Part shown: piece by piece, positions 34,299-45,000 of the stretch
Layout: every line of letters begins with the position of its first letter
How positions within the stretch are numbered: position 1 is the stretch's first letter
NCBI GenBank assembly: GCA_934274515.1
Contig: CAKQTC010000003.1
Coordinates: forward strand, 62,001 to 126,000
Length of the DNA stretch: 64,000 bases
Reading direction: 5' to 3'
From: an uncultured Clostridia bacterium
GTDB taxonomy: Bacteria > Bacillota > Clostridia > Christensenellales > DTU072
The notes under the pieces: model-generated
The model's database searches: none
What the model was told of the DNA's origin: nothing
Seen by the model: only the letters and a program-made list of their open reading frames with translations
Translations under genes and position numbers: made by a program

Positions 34299-35480
34299 AT
34301 GGTAAAAATTGCAATGAAAACGCCGCTCGTTGAAATAGACGGCGACGAAATGACAAGGATTATTTGGCAAAAACTTAAAGACGAACTTATTTTGCCGTAC
34401 GTTGATTTGAAAACGGAATATTACGATTTAGGGCTTGTAAATCGCGAAAACACGAAAGACCGCGTTACGAAAGACGCCGCCGAAGCGATTAAGAAATACG
34501 GTGTGGGCGTAAAATGCGCGACGATAACGCCGAACGCGCAGCGCGTAAAAGAATACGATTTATCCGAAATGTGGAAATCACCGAACGGAACGCTTCGTTC
34601 TGCGCTTGACGGTACGGTTTTCCGCGCTCCGATACTTGTTAAGGGAATAAAATTGCTTATTCCTACTTGGAAAGAACCGATTGTAATCGCAAGACACGCA
34701 TACGGCGACGTATATAGCGGAGTAGAGGCATATGTACCCGAAGGAGGAAAAGCGAAACTCGTACTTCCCGACGGAACGGAAAAATTGATTTTCGACTTTA
34801 CGGGCGCGGGGATCGTTCAAACAATGCACAATACAGACCAAAGCATAAGAAGTTTTGCAAGAAGTTGTATGAATTATGCGTTGGACGCCAAACGCGATTT
34901 ATGGTTTAGCAGTAAAGATACGATTAGCAAAATTTACGACCATAGATTCAAGGATTTGTTTCAAGAAATATACGACGCGGAATACAAAGAAAAATTTGAA
35001 AAAGCGGGAATTACTTACTTTTATACGTTGATTGACGACGCGGTGAGCAGAATCGTAAAAAGCAAAGGCGGTATGATATGGGCATGTAAAAATTACGACG
35101 GAGACGTGATGAGCGATATGCTTGCCACCGCTTTCGGCTCGCTTGCGATGATGACGAGCGTTTTGGTAAGTCCGGACGGAAAATACGAGTACGAAGCGGC
35201 GCACGGCACGGTAACAAGACATTACTATAAATATCTTAACGGCGAAGAAACCTCGACTAATCCGATGGCGACGCTGTTTGCTTGGTCGGGCGCGCTTAGA
35301 AAACGCGGACAACTTGACGATATTCCCGAACTTGTCGAGTTTGCCGATCGGCTTGAAAAAGCAAGCGTAAAAACCATCGAGGACGGAGTGATGACCAAAG
35401 ACCTTGCTCTTGTTTACGACGGAGAAGCAAAAGCGGTAAATACCGATGAATTTATAGCAGAAATCAAAAAAAGACTGTAA
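34299..35480 (+). CDS. icd: NADP-dependent isocitrate dehydrogenase, dimeric (eukaryote-like) type
   Basis: The enzyme oxidatively decarboxylates isocitrate to 2-oxoglutarate, making NADPH. The start is ATG 34299 with GAGGTG at 34290-34295; the upstream in-frame extension lies inside folA. The 393-residue protein shows the subfamily II pattern: I-D-G-D-E-M-T-R-I-I-W at the N terminus, A-T-I-T-P-N-A-Q-R-V-K-E, S-P-N-G-T-L-R for isocitrate binding, W-A-C-K-N-Y-D-G-D-V-M-S-D for the metal site, and A-A-H-G-T-V-T-R-H near the end. This type resembles mitochondrial and cytosolic enzymes more than E. coli Icd. It lies seven bases after folA, so these NADPH-linked genes are co-transcribed. Confidence 0.95.
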   Translation: MVKIAMKTPLVEIDGDEMTRIIWQKLKDELILPYVDLKTEYYDLGLVNRENTKDRVTKDAAEAIKKYGVGVKCATITPNAQRVKEYDLSEMWKSPNGTLRSALDGTVFRAPILVKGIKLLIPTWKEPIVIARHAYGDVYSGVEAYVPEGGKAKLVLPDGTEKLIFDFTGAGIVQTMHNTDQSIRSFARSCMNYALDAKRDLWFSSKDTISKIYDHRFKDLFQEIYDAEYKEKFEKAGITYFYTLIDDAVSRIVKSKGGMIWACKNYDGDVMSDMLATAFGSLAMMTSVLVSPDGKYEYEAAHGTVTRHYYKYLNGEETSTNPMATLFAWSGALRKRGQLDDIPELVEFADRLEKASVKTIEDGVMTKDLALVYDGEAKAVNTDEFIAEIKKRL

Positions 35481-35482
35481 AA

Positions 35483-36112
35483 ATGAATAATTATCATATT
35501 GAAACGTTTAGCGTAGGGTATCTCGCAACGAATTGTTACGTCATAACGAACAAAACGAACGAGGCGGTGATAATCGACGCAGGCGGCGGTTATGACAGAA
35601 TAAAAAAATATCTCGACGGGCTTGGGAAAAAGCCCGTTGCGGTTTTATGTACGCACGGACATTTCGACCATGTTCTTGACGCACGAAAATGGCAAATAGA
35701 CGGGGCAAAAGTATATATCCATAAGGACGACGAGGACTTTTTGACGGGGAAAGAAACGATAATGCCCGGTCGAAACCTCTTAATTACGCCCGTAACGCCC
35801 GATAAGTTGTTAAACGACGGTGAAGAGATAGACGTAGCCGGATTAAAATTTACGGTAATTCATACACCGGGACACTCAAAGGGAAGCGTATGTTATCTCT
35901 TGGAAGACGACGTGATTTTTTCGGGGGACACGATTTTTCTCGGTTCATACGGAAGAACGGACTTTTTCGGCGGAAACTTTTCCGAACTCGTGCGCTCCGT
36001 GAAAAAAATACTTGCTCTTCCCGGCGACAGGAAAGTTTTGACGGGACACGGGGAGAGTACGACATTACAACAAGAAAGACGGTTTAATCCGCTAAGAACG
36101 TTACATGATTGA
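35483..36112 (+). CDS. Metallo-beta-lactamase-fold hydrolase (glyoxalase II-like)
   Basis: This 209-residue protein has the two-metal site motif T-H-G-H-F-D-H (His58, His60, Asp62, His63), then H-T-P-G-H-S-K-G-S and S-G-D-T-I-F, and a late T-G-H-G-E. These are the standard ligands of the glyoxalase II and related branch. It starts two bases after icd, and its end overlaps hemZ by 8 bases. In this family the substrate is often a thioester or is unknown; the short length without the glyoxalase II C-terminal domain makes true hydroxyacylglutathione hydrolase activity unlikely. A general MBL hydrolase is the safe call. Confidence 0.9.
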   Translation: MNNYHIETFSVGYLATNCYVITNKTNEAVIIDAGGGYDRIKKYLDGLGKKPVAVLCTHGHFDHVLDARKWQIDGAKVYIHKDDEDFLTGKETIMPGRNLLITPVTPDKLLNDGEEIDVAGLKFTVIHTPGHSKGSVCYLLEDDVIFSGDTIFLGSYGRTDFFGGNFSELVRSVKKILALPGDRKVLTGHGESTTLQQERRFNPLRTLHD

Positions 36113-37514
36113 AGTAAAACTTGTATACGATAAAGAAAATTTCCTTAACGACGTGCAGGATATACCGCGCGCGTTTAGTCCGTATCTCGTAATAAACGAC
36201 GATTCAGAGCATTATCTAAAATGGAATTATTCCATCACAAACGACAAAATAATTTTAAGCATTTCTAGCGATATTTTTACCAATAAAGAATATCGGACAG
36301 ATTTAATTTATTCCGATTTTTCGGAGTATAAGAGAAAAATTAAACGGTTCATAAAAAACTCATTATACGATTTTCTTTCCAAAGAATTACAAATTAGGCT
36401 GCCTTATGGAAGTCTTACAGGGGTGCGTCCAACCAAACTTTATTATGAATTAAGCGAAAAGACAGAACAATCAACTGATTATCTTGTCGAAAAATTCGAT
36501 GTTTCGCCACAAAAAGCCGAATTAATAGCAGATTGTGTAAAAAATCAAAAAAACTACATAAATCGAGATGAAAAAACAATAGGAATTTTTGTAAATATCC
36601 CGTTTTGCCCCACAAGATGTAAGTATTGTTCTTTCATAAGTACCGAACTTTTCCGAGTGGAAAAGCAAATAGATTTTTACGTGGAATGCGTAAAACAGGA
36701 ACTTGCGGTTTCGCTTGAAATTGCAAAAAGAAAAGGGTATGCAATACGTTCCGTTTACGTCGGCGGAGGGACGCCTACGAGTATAGGCGGAGCGCGGCTG
36801 GCGGATATGTTATCTGCCTTAAAAGGCGTTGCGAGAGAGTTTACCGTGGAGGCGGGACGACCCGACGCGATAGACGAAAGCGTAATCGTCGCGCTCACTT
36901 CTCTCGGTGTGACAAGGGTAAGCGTCAATCCTCAGACGTTTTGCGACGAAACGCTTGCTCGTATCGGGAGAAAACATACGGTTGCCGATTTTTATCGTGC
37001 CTACGAAAGAATGAAAGCGACGAATTTCGATATAAACGCTGATTTGATAGCGGGTTTGCCGGGCGAGCGCGCTGAAATTTTTCTCGACAGCGTGCGTAAA
37101 TGCGTTGCATTAAAACCCGACAACGTCACGATACACACGTTTAGCCTGAAAAGAGGCGCAACATTTGTTCTCGACGGAATGGAAAAGGCTGAATTCGGCT
37201 CGATAAACGACGCGGTGGAAGAAAGCCATCGTATAGTTCGTGCGGCGGGGTACGTTCCGTACTATATGTATCGGCAGAAAAATACCGCCGATAACCTTGA
37301 AAACACGGGATTTACCGTTGACGGAAAACAGTGCGTGTATAATATCGATATGATGGAAGAGGCGGCAACGATAATCGGTTCGGGCGCGGGTTCGATGACG
37401 AAACTCGTTGTCGGAGGCAGGATAGATCGCCTTGCTTCTCCGAAAGGTTTTCGAGAATATATCGAACGAATCGACGACGTATGCGCTCGCAAAAAAGAAT
37501 TTTTCGGTTTATAA
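36105..37514 (+). CDS. hemZ: HemZ-like radical SAM coproporphyrinogen dehydrogenase
   Basis: HemZ belongs to the HemN/HemW radical SAM family. The 4Fe-4S cluster motif is C-x3-C-x2-C at Cys168, Cys172 and Cys175, inside P-F-C-P-T-R-C-K-Y-C-S-F. It is followed by V-G-G-G-T-P-T-S and D-L-I-A-G-L-P-G. The 165-residue N-terminal extension with R-L-P-Y-G-S-L-T-G-V-R-P-T-K is the mark of the HemZ subgroup and separates it from HemN and HemW. Known HemZ proteins are linked to anaerobic coproporphyrinogen oxidation, but no other haem gene is visible here, so the substrate stays uncertain. It overlaps the preceding gene and ends before a strong terminator. Confidence 0.9.
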   Translation: MIEVKLVYDKENFLNDVQDIPRAFSPYLVINDDSEHYLKWNYSITNDKIILSISSDIFTNKEYRTDLIYSDFSEYKRKIKRFIKNSLYDFLSKELQIRLPYGSLTGVRPTKLYYELSEKTEQSTDYLVEKFDVSPQKAELIADCVKNQKNYINRDEKTIGIFVNIPFCPTRCKYCSFISTELFRVEKQIDFYVECVKQELAVSLEIAKRKGYAIRSVYVGGGTPTSIGGARLADMLSALKGVAREFTVEAGRPDAIDESVIVALTSLGVTRVSVNPQTFCDETLARIGRKHTVADFYRAYERMKATNFDINADLIAGLPGERAEIFLDSVRKCVALKPDNVTIHTFSLKRGATFVLDGMEKAEFGSINDAVEESHRIVRAAGYVPYYMYRQKNTADNLENTGFTVDGKQCVYNIDMMEEAATIIGSGAGSMTKLVVGGRIDRLASPKGFREYIERIDDVCARKKEFFGL

Positions 37515-37543
37515 TCGTACTCGGTTGTTTTTTTTACGAGATT

Positions 37544-37565
37544 AACGCGCTTCGGCGCGTTTTTC
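37544..37565 (+). terminator. Terminator with UUCG tetraloop after hemZ
   Basis: A 7-bp GC-rich stem (37544-37550 with 37555-37561) is closed by a C-UUCG-G loop and runs into a T-run. It ends the thyA-hemZ transcript. Confidence 0.9.
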
Positions 37566-37685
37566 TTTTCATCGTTTGCGTTTGCGCTTACTTTTGCGAT
37601 AACGCTTGCGAACCGTCGTGCTTGAACCGTCGGAATACGTTGGAAAATAATTCCCTTAAGCGAAGATTTACGGCTGTTTTTGCTA

Positions 37686-37714
37686 TTGATTTTTCATTTA
37701 GTTTATGTTATAGT
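37686..37714 (+). promoter_or_regulatory. Promoter of the BspA-type lipoprotein pair
   Basis: TTGATT (37686-37691), a 17-base spacer, and TATAGT (37709-37714) preceded by TGT form an extended -10 promoter. The predicted start near 37721 leaves a short leader with GGGAG at 37744-37748. The remaining bases between hemZ and this promoter hold only the terminator. Confidence 0.8.
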
Positions 37715-37755
37715 ATTTATATATTATTAACCGCCAGTCAATCGGGAGTCCTGAT

Positions 37756-40700
37756 ATGAAAAGAAAAAGTATCGTTTTTGTTTGTTTTGCTTTGTTGGTA
37801 ATAGTCGCGCTTTTTGCGTTTACGGCTTGTTCTGAAAACGGCGGAACGGGTAAGGACGAGAAGAAAATAGTTTCCCTTACGGCGGAAGTTCCCGAAACCG
37901 ATTTCGTGATAGGGCAAATAGATTATTCGAAAATTCCTTTAATCGTAAAATATAATAACGGTGAAACGAAGACCGTTTTTCTTACCGAAAATATGATTGA
38001 CCCTTCGGACAGGGCAAAACTTCTTGACGGTGCGCAACCCGGGACGAGGCAAATTAGGGTTGCTTACGAAGGTTTTTCCACCAAAATCGACCTAAAACTC
38101 GTCCTGCCGAAGACGTCTTATTATACGATTACTCTCGTAGGCGGATACGTATCCGCGGTTAACGGCACGAAAATAGTTTCTCCCGTGATACCCGAAGACG
38201 GGGGCAGTTTTTCCGAGTCTTATGCGGCAGGAACCATACTTACTCTTACCTGGAAAACCGTTTCGGGCAAGCATTTCGAGCGTTGGACAGTGGATAACGT
38301 AGAAATCGATGGCGAAAGCATAATAAACGTTACCGTAAACGCAAACGTCGAATATCGCGCGTACTCTTCGTCCGTAGTCAATACGGTTTCTTTCGTCGTA
38401 GGTTTTGACGACTTGGCGGTAAAACCCAAAACGACAAACGTCTTAAACGAGCGCGACATAGAAACTCTCGCGAAAGACGGATACGTTTTTCTCGGTTGGA
38501 CGACGGACCCGATAAACGAAACCGACGCCCGTTCGGGATACGAGAAAAATCGCGTGACGTTTCCGTACGTAGTAACGCGCGACGCTACGCTTTACGGGGT
38601 TTGGACGCCGATAGGTATAGTCTATACCGAAATTGCGGACGGATACGCGGTTTCCGCGTTCAACGGAAACGTATCCGAACTCGTTATACCGAATACGTAT
38701 AACGGAAGACCCGTTACGACAATTTATTCAGGCGCGTTCACGTTGCCGAAAAGCGAAGCAATCACGAAAATAACATTGCCTTCGTCGTTGCAAAGGGTGG
38801 AAGAGGGCGCGTTTGCCGACTGTCGGCGACTTAAAGAGATTCTCGTTGCGGACGGGTCGGAGCGTTTTGTGTCCGAGAACGGCGTTTTGTACGAGAAAGG
38901 AAAGAAAACGTTATGTTCTTATCCTGCGGCAAAGGTTGCGGCGACGTACGTTATTCCAGACGAAACTTCGGACATCGCGTCAAAAGCGTTTTTCGACGCA
39001 GCCGTCGGCGGAATTCGGCTCGGTGCGAACGTTAAACGTATAGGAAACCTTGCATTTGACGGGGCGACCGTTTCTTACGTTGATTTCTACGATGTAAACC
39101 CGAGCGAATTAAATATCGCTGAATATTTGTTTAACCGTAACGTATCGCAAATTTGCGTTGCGGAAAGCAAAAAAAGCATTTTTGAAAGCAATTCGGCAGA
39201 CTTTATAAGATATGCGAACAAAATCGTTACCGACAGAAACGAGTTGTCCGAAATAGGTTCGTATTCGACAATCGAACCCGACGGAAAGAAAGCGGAAACC
39301 GTTTATCGCGTAATCAAAAACGATAATTTCGAGATACAAGAGGAAACGGCGGAAATTATAACGACGAGCAGGGACGTAATGAATTACACTTTGCAAATTT
39401 ATACGCAAGGAGAAAAGCATTATACGATAACGTCATTGGGACCGTCTGCTTTTGCAAGATGCGTCGATTTATCCGTATTCCGTATACCGAGCGGGAGCAA
39501 ACTCGAAAGAATATGCGACGGGGCGTTCGACGATACTCCGTGGATAGAAACGCTTACTTCGGACGCGATTATAGCAAACGACGTTTACTATAAATATCTC
39601 GGCGGAGCGGAAATCGTAAAATTCGGTTCGCTCAGAATAGACAAAATAGCGGAAGGCGCGTTTTCGGGCAAGACGGAATTAAAATACCTGGACATAACAG
39701 ACAACGCGTCGCTTAAAGTTATTGCTGCGTACGCTTTTTACGAATGTACGAATTTTCGCGGGTTTAAGTGTAAAAGAAATCAAAACGGAAACGGACTTTA
39801 TCTTAAAAGCGAAGTAGAAAAAATAGGAGCGTATGCTTTTTACGGAACGTCAATCACGGGAATAACGGTTCAACCCGAAGACCAAACGACCACTCACGAA
39901 TGGAAATCGATAGGCGGATACGCGTTCGGAAATTGCGATTTGCTGTCGTTCGTTCAAATGCCGGTGGCGATTGAAGATATCGCGTATACCGCGTTTATCG
40001 GATGTACCGCGCTTGAAAAGTTTGAACTTATAGGCGATAGGAATAGAGTTCGTACGGAAGAAAATAAAAACAGAACGGTTCGATTCGAAGTCCACGACGG
40101 TGTCTTATATGAGCAAAAAGGCGACGAATACGTTCTTTATTGTTATCCTGCAGGAAGAATAGAAGGGGAATTCGACCCGTCGCTAACTACTGAAAAAATT
40201 TACGCTACGTCTATAGAAAAAGACGAAACCAAATATATCGGAAACAATGGAAAAACAAAAGTCGGAGCGATACACTTTAACGAGCAAAGAATAGATTTAT
40301 ATCTTACGATAACGGTAGACGACTATTCCAAACTTCAAAGCGGAGACGTCGGAGAAGGTATTGTGATGTACGGGGAGCGTCCGTTAAGCGAAACCACGGA
40401 AATAATAAACGGCGTAGCGAACGGAGAAAAACTTTTTAGCATAATCGACGGCAACGACGAAATACTTTTGCTATACGACGAAGTCTCGAAAAAATATTAC
40501 TATTATAATACGTTGAGAGTAACTGAATTCGCGCCGCATGCTCTTTACGACGCAAATATCGGCGCGCTCGTCGTGCCGGAAACCGTCGTGAAAATTCCAT
40601 CGACCGCAATAGACGTAAAAGGTTTGTCCTACGTTCTTTTCAAAGGTAATCCGACAGAAAATTACAAAGATATATTTACGGGAGCGGAACCGTCCTACGT

Positions 40701-42024
40701 CGTTATTCCGGAGCAAATCATGGTCGGCACGAACAGAAAAAAGTTTTATAACGATAGCGAGGTGCAGGCGGCGAAAGACAGGACTACGGTTCCTTATAGA
40801 TTTTTCTACGCATACGGGGAAGATTACGACAGAACCGTTCTTTACGGTCTAAGCACGGAAAACGCCACCGTATCGGTCGTGAGAACGTCGCGTACCGCCG
40901 TCGCGATTACCGTACCCGAAGAAATCTACGTTTATAAATATTCCGACGGGTCCGTTGCGGACTTTACAGAAAGCGGAAAAAAACGCGTTTTGGCGTACGC
41001 TTTCTTCGGCGGCAAATTAAAAGAAGTATATTTAAGAAAAATAGACGAAATATGCAACAATGCGTTTACCGAAGCGTACGAAATGACGAAACTCGACCTT
41101 AACGGAGATTTTATATCAAAACTCGGAAATAACGTTTTCGGCAGCAAGTTCGGGAACGGTTTGTTCGTTTACGACTATAAAAACGGCGCGGAATTGTACG
41201 CGTCCGTCGAGAATTGGCAAAAAGGAATGTCTTTCTTTACCTACGGGGCGAACGGCGACAAAAAAGCAGCGAAATATTTGATAAGCGACCCCAAGGGTCC
41301 GTTTGCGGTAATACAGTACTTAAACGGCGAACAAAACGTTTTCGTCGAATTGCAATACGATACGATAACTGCGGAAGAAGTTGCGACTATACGCGCAAAT
41401 ATAGGCAAAAAAGGCTATGAAATCACTTATTTCATAAGGGCGGACAGTGGAGAAAATATTCTGGCGTCGAGTAATTATTCGGTGGAATACAACCAAATTT
41501 TGACTTGTATGTTTACGCCGAAGGAATACGTCGTATATATTTACGCGTCCGAAACCGTGGTTTTCGATGAAAATTTTAAGTTCGTTTCCAAAAACGAAAC
41601 GGGTTTGGTTAAGTACGAAACGAAAGCGGTTTACGGAGAGAATTATTCGTTTGAACCCGTTAAAAACGGCGCAGGAAAATATTCTTTCCTTAAATTCTAT
41701 TCAAACGACGAGATTATAAGTGCAAGCGGCGTATGGAATTATGAATTCGACAACGAAGCGGAACTTCTCGTAATAGTCGGATATAAATTGGTTCTCTACG
41801 ACAAAAATCTCACATTCGGCGAAAAGATCGTATTCGCGGGTAAGTCGTTTAGTTTAGACGTTCCCAACCCGAAAGAAGGGGAAAAGTTTGTCGGTTGGGC
41901 GTTAAAAACGGACGATACCCAAACGTTAATAACCGATAATAAAGGCAAGTCTTTGCAAGAATGGCAAGAAACGGGTTCTGACGAATATACGGTTTGCGCG
42001 GTTTACGAAAAGGAGTCACAATGA
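37756..42024 (+). CDS. BspA-type leucine-rich-repeat surface lipoprotein 1
   Basis: This 1422-residue lipoprotein has a Lys/Arg start, a hydrophobic core and the lipobox F-T-A-C, so it should be lipid-anchored outside the membrane. Next come an Ig-like module (about residues 38-115, with Y-N-N-G-E and V-A-Y-E-G), a second beta module, and an InlB-like repeat ending G-Y-V-F-L-G-W-T...L-Y-G-V-W (about residues 205-285). From about residue 300 to 1150 there are BspA-type leucine-rich repeats with the I-x-x-x-A-F-x-x-C/T pattern (A-F-A-D-C, A-F-Y-E-C, A-F-G-N-C). Further InlB-like repeats close the protein. Such proteins bind host or matrix ligands in known cases; the ligand here is unknown. It overlaps its paralogue by four bases (ATGA). 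Confidence 0.9.
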   Translation: MKRKSIVFVCFALLVIVALFAFTACSENGGTGKDEKKIVSLTAEVPETDFVIGQIDYSKIPLIVKYNNGETKTVFLTENMIDPSDRAKLLDGAQPGTRQIRVAYEGFSTKIDLKLVLPKTSYYTITLVGGYVSAVNGTKIVSPVIPEDGGSFSESYAAGTILTLTWKTVSGKHFERWTVDNVEIDGESIINVTVNANVEYRAYSSSVVNTVSFVVGFDDLAVKPKTTNVLNERDIETLAKDGYVFLGWTTDPINETDARSGYEKNRVTFPYVVTRDATLYGVWTPIGIVYTEIADGYAVSAFNGNVSELVIPNTYNGRPVTTIYSGAFTLPKSEAITKITLPSSLQRVEEGAFADCRRLKEILVADGSERFVSENGVLYEKGKKTLCSYPAAKVAATYVIPDETSDIASKAFFDAAVGGIRLGANVKRIGNLAFDGATVSYVDFYDVNPSELNIAEYLFNRNVSQICVAESKKSIFESNSADFIRYANKIVTDRNELSEIGSYSTIEPDGKKAETVYRVIKNDNFEIQEETAEIITTSRDVMNYTLQIYTQGEKHYTITSLGPSAFARCVDLSVFRIPSGSKLERICDGAFDDTPWIETLTSDAIIANDVYYKYLGGAEIVKFGSLRIDKIAEGAFSGKTELKYLDITDNASLKVIAAYAFYECTNFRGFKCKRNQNGNGLYLKSEVEKIGAYAFYGTSITGITVQPEDQTTTHEWKSIGGYAFGNCDLLSFVQMPVAIEDIAYTAFIGCTALEKFELIGDRNRVRTEENKNRTVRFEVHDGVLYEQKGDEYVLYCYPAGRIEGEFDPSLTTEKIYATSIEKDETKYIGNNGKTKVGAIHFNEQRIDLYLTITVDDYSKLQSGDVGEGIVMYGERPLSETTEIINGVANGEKLFSIIDGNDEILLLYDEVSKKYYYYNTLRVTEFAPHALYDANIGALVVPETVVKIPSTAIDVKGLSYVLFKGNPTENYKDIFTGAEPSYVVIPEQIMVGTNRKKFYNDSEVQAAKDRTTVPYRFFYAYGEDYDRTVLYGLSTENATVSVVRTSRTAVAITVPEEIYVYKYSDGSVADFTESGKKRVLAYAFFGGKLKEVYLRKIDEICNNAFTEAYEMTKLDLNGDFISKLGNNVFGSKFGNGLFVYDYKNGAELYASVENWQKGMSFFTYGANGDKKAAKYLISDPKGPFAVIQYLNGEQNVFVELQYDTITAEEVATIRANIGKKGYEITYFIRADSGENILASSNYSVEYNQILTCMFTPKEYVVYIYASETVVFDENFKFVSKNETGLVKYETKAVYGENYSFEPVKNGAGKYSFLKFYSNDEIISASGVWNYEFDNEAELLVIVGYKLVLYDKNLTFGEKIVFAGKSFSLDVPNPKEGEKFVGWALKTDDTQTLITDNKGKSLQEWQETGSDEYTVCAVYEKESQ

Positions 42025-45000
42025 AAAAAATATTTAGAATAATATCGATTTTGTTTATTATTGCGACGATTACGGTCATTGCCACGGCGTGTTCGTTCGG
42101 AGGAGAAAACGGCGGAGCAGAAGACGTCGATAAACCCGAGAAAAAAGTTATTTCCGTTTCGGTAGATACGAACACCATTCCGATTAATGCGTATTCGGGA
42201 GATGTCAAACTATCGCAAATCACGCTTAAAGTAATGTACGACGAATTGGATCAAAACGGCGATAACGTCGTCGAGGACGTTCCGCTTGCCGAAGAATATC
42301 TCGGAGCGGGAAGCGTATCGAAACTAAAACTTAAAGGAATACAGAAAATTGACGTCGTTTATAAGGACTGCAAGTGCAGTTTTAGCATATATTTACTCGA
42401 TCCCGACGACGTAAACGTATGGCTTACGGTAGAGGGCGGTTATCCTATAAGCGTAGACGGGATTAAATTATCCGTAAACAACGATGAAGATACGTATAGC
42501 GGCGCGTTCCCGAAAGGTTCGACTGTTGTGTTGAATTGGAAAAAAGTCGAAGGTAAGGTTTTTTCGTATTGGACCAGCGACGGCAAGATAATAGATAACC
42601 AAACGACGACCACCGTCGTTATGGACGGCGACAAAAAATACAAAGCGTTTTGCGATGATTTTACTTATTCTGTAAATTTCGTTACGTTTAACCCGAACGT
42701 GAACGTTCCGCAATATAAAGCGAAAGTGCTTAATTCGTCAACCGACGTTAAAGCCGAAATGGAAATGGAAGATTACGTTTTTATGGGTTGGACGGAGAGA
42801 GAACTCACGAGAGAAGAGGCGACTTCGGGACAAATTACCGACGGCTTTGTCGAATTTCCGTATGAAATTAAGAAAGACGCTACTTTTTACGCCGTTTGGA
42901 CGCCTACCGGTTTTGCTTATACGAGTATATCGATTCAATATGCCGGAAAAAAACGCGACGGAAAAGCCATCGTTGCGTACGAGGGCGCGCTTACCGAACT
43001 AACCATACCCTCGCAGAGCGACGGACAAGAAGTAATTGCCATAACGAAAGACGCGTTTGCCGGTGCGAACGCAAAAAAACTTACGAAAATAACCATTCCG
43101 TCAAGTATTATATCCATCGAAGAAGGCGCGTTTACGAACTGCTCGTCTTTACAGTCGTTCAATGTAGACGCGGCGTCGCAAGTGTTTTCACACGAACGCG
43201 GCGTTCTGTATATGAATCAACGTTCGGTTTTGCTTGCGTATCCGGCAGGAAGAGTAGCGGCGACGTATTCGCTCGAAGCACAGGTTACGGAAATAAGCGA
43301 TTATGCTTTTTTTAACGCGGTTTTAGGTAGTATTTCAATGCAGTCTGCGGTCACTTCCATAGGAAGTCACGCTTTCGACAGCGCGCACATCGACCACGTA
43401 GATTTCACGAAACTCAAAGCAAGCGACCTTAAAAAAGTAGGGAATGACTTGTTTTCAGAACAAATTTCGTCGGTTTACGTTGCATACGACGAAGAAAACG
43501 CCTATAAGTCGCTGTTTTCTTCACTTTCAGATAAAATCGTAACCGATGCCGGCGACGTAAATAATATTTATTCCGACGAAACCCCCGACGGCGCGGTTAT
43601 GCTTTTCCGTTTGATTAACGGTAAATATTTTGACGTAAAAGACAGAACGGCAGAAATAATCGGGTTTACACGCACCACGAACGGAGTCATTATTCCCGAT
43701 AAAATGGAAATAAGCGGAGTCGAACGTCTTGTTACCTCCATAGCGGAATACGCTTTCAAGGACTGTATTTTGCTCGAAAAAGTAACGTTACCCACGGGGC
43801 TTGAAAGAATATGCGACCACGCGTTCGACGATACGCCCTGGATAATAAAACCCGAAAACACGGCGATTATCGCCAACGATACGCTTTATAAATACATAGG
43901 AGAGAAAACGGACGAAGGCAAGACGAAAGGAACCTACGTCCTCGAATCCAACGTAAAGAGGATAGCGGAAGGCGCGTTTAACGGCAATAGATTTATCAAA
44001 TCGGTGGATATATCCGAGAATGCCGTACTCGAACGAATTGACGCTTTTGCGTTTGACGGTTGCGTCAATCTTCGCGGATTTACTTCCGACGGGTCGGAAA
44101 TACTGTTTATCAAAAATCCGCTTAGAAAAATCGACGAATACGCGTTTAGAGGCACGGCGATAAAAGGGATAGAAACGCAAAACGCTTCGCAAAATCAAAA
44201 CGGTACGTTCGTCACACTCGGCGATTTTGCATTTGCCGATTGCGTTTATCTTGAAAAGGCGGATATTAAATCGAACGCATTGACGGAAATAGGTACGCGT
44301 ACGTTTAGCGGCTGCTACGCACTCAACGCGATTAACGTGTCGAACGACGGTAACGTGTATAATTCTTTTGACGGGATATTGTATAAAATAGTAGAAAACG
44401 CGGAAAATGTCAAAAAATATACGCTTTTCCGCTATCCGTCGGCAAAAATGCTCGGCGTGTTTAACCCGAGCAAAGTCGATGCAACGGAAATTGCAGTGAC
44501 GGGACTTGGAGAGTTTTGTTTGCAGTACGCAAACATCGGCGCACTCGAACTCGAAGAAAGCGTTGCGTTTACGAACGCTAATTCCGTAGTCGTTCCTTCG
44601 CTTACTTTCGTTAAATTCAACGCGAAAACAACGTTGAACGACGCATTGTATGAACGAATACTCGGTTCGTCCGACCCGGAAAAAATCGTTTTTGCGAAAG
44701 AACTCAAAGTCGATTATATAAACGCGTTTTTCAAGTTTGACGCAGAACTTATAAATAAAAAAGCAACGACGGATTCTCCATACGTTTTTGAGATTACGGA
44801 CGGGCTTTTGATAGCGGAAAGAACCGATTACAGCGCGATAAAAGTCGTCGGAGCAGACAGAAGTTCGGACGCGAAAGAATTGATGGTTCCCGTATCCGTT
44901 ACGTTAAGACACGGAACAAACGGCGATAAGACCTATGAAACAAAAACAATCGGTAGTTATGCGTTTTTCGGCTATAACTTGGAAAAACTTATAGTAAACA

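Noticed and set aside
35483..36112. True glyoxalase II (gloB)
   Set aside because: Only the metallo-beta-lactamase fold is present; the C-terminal glutathione-binding domain is missing.
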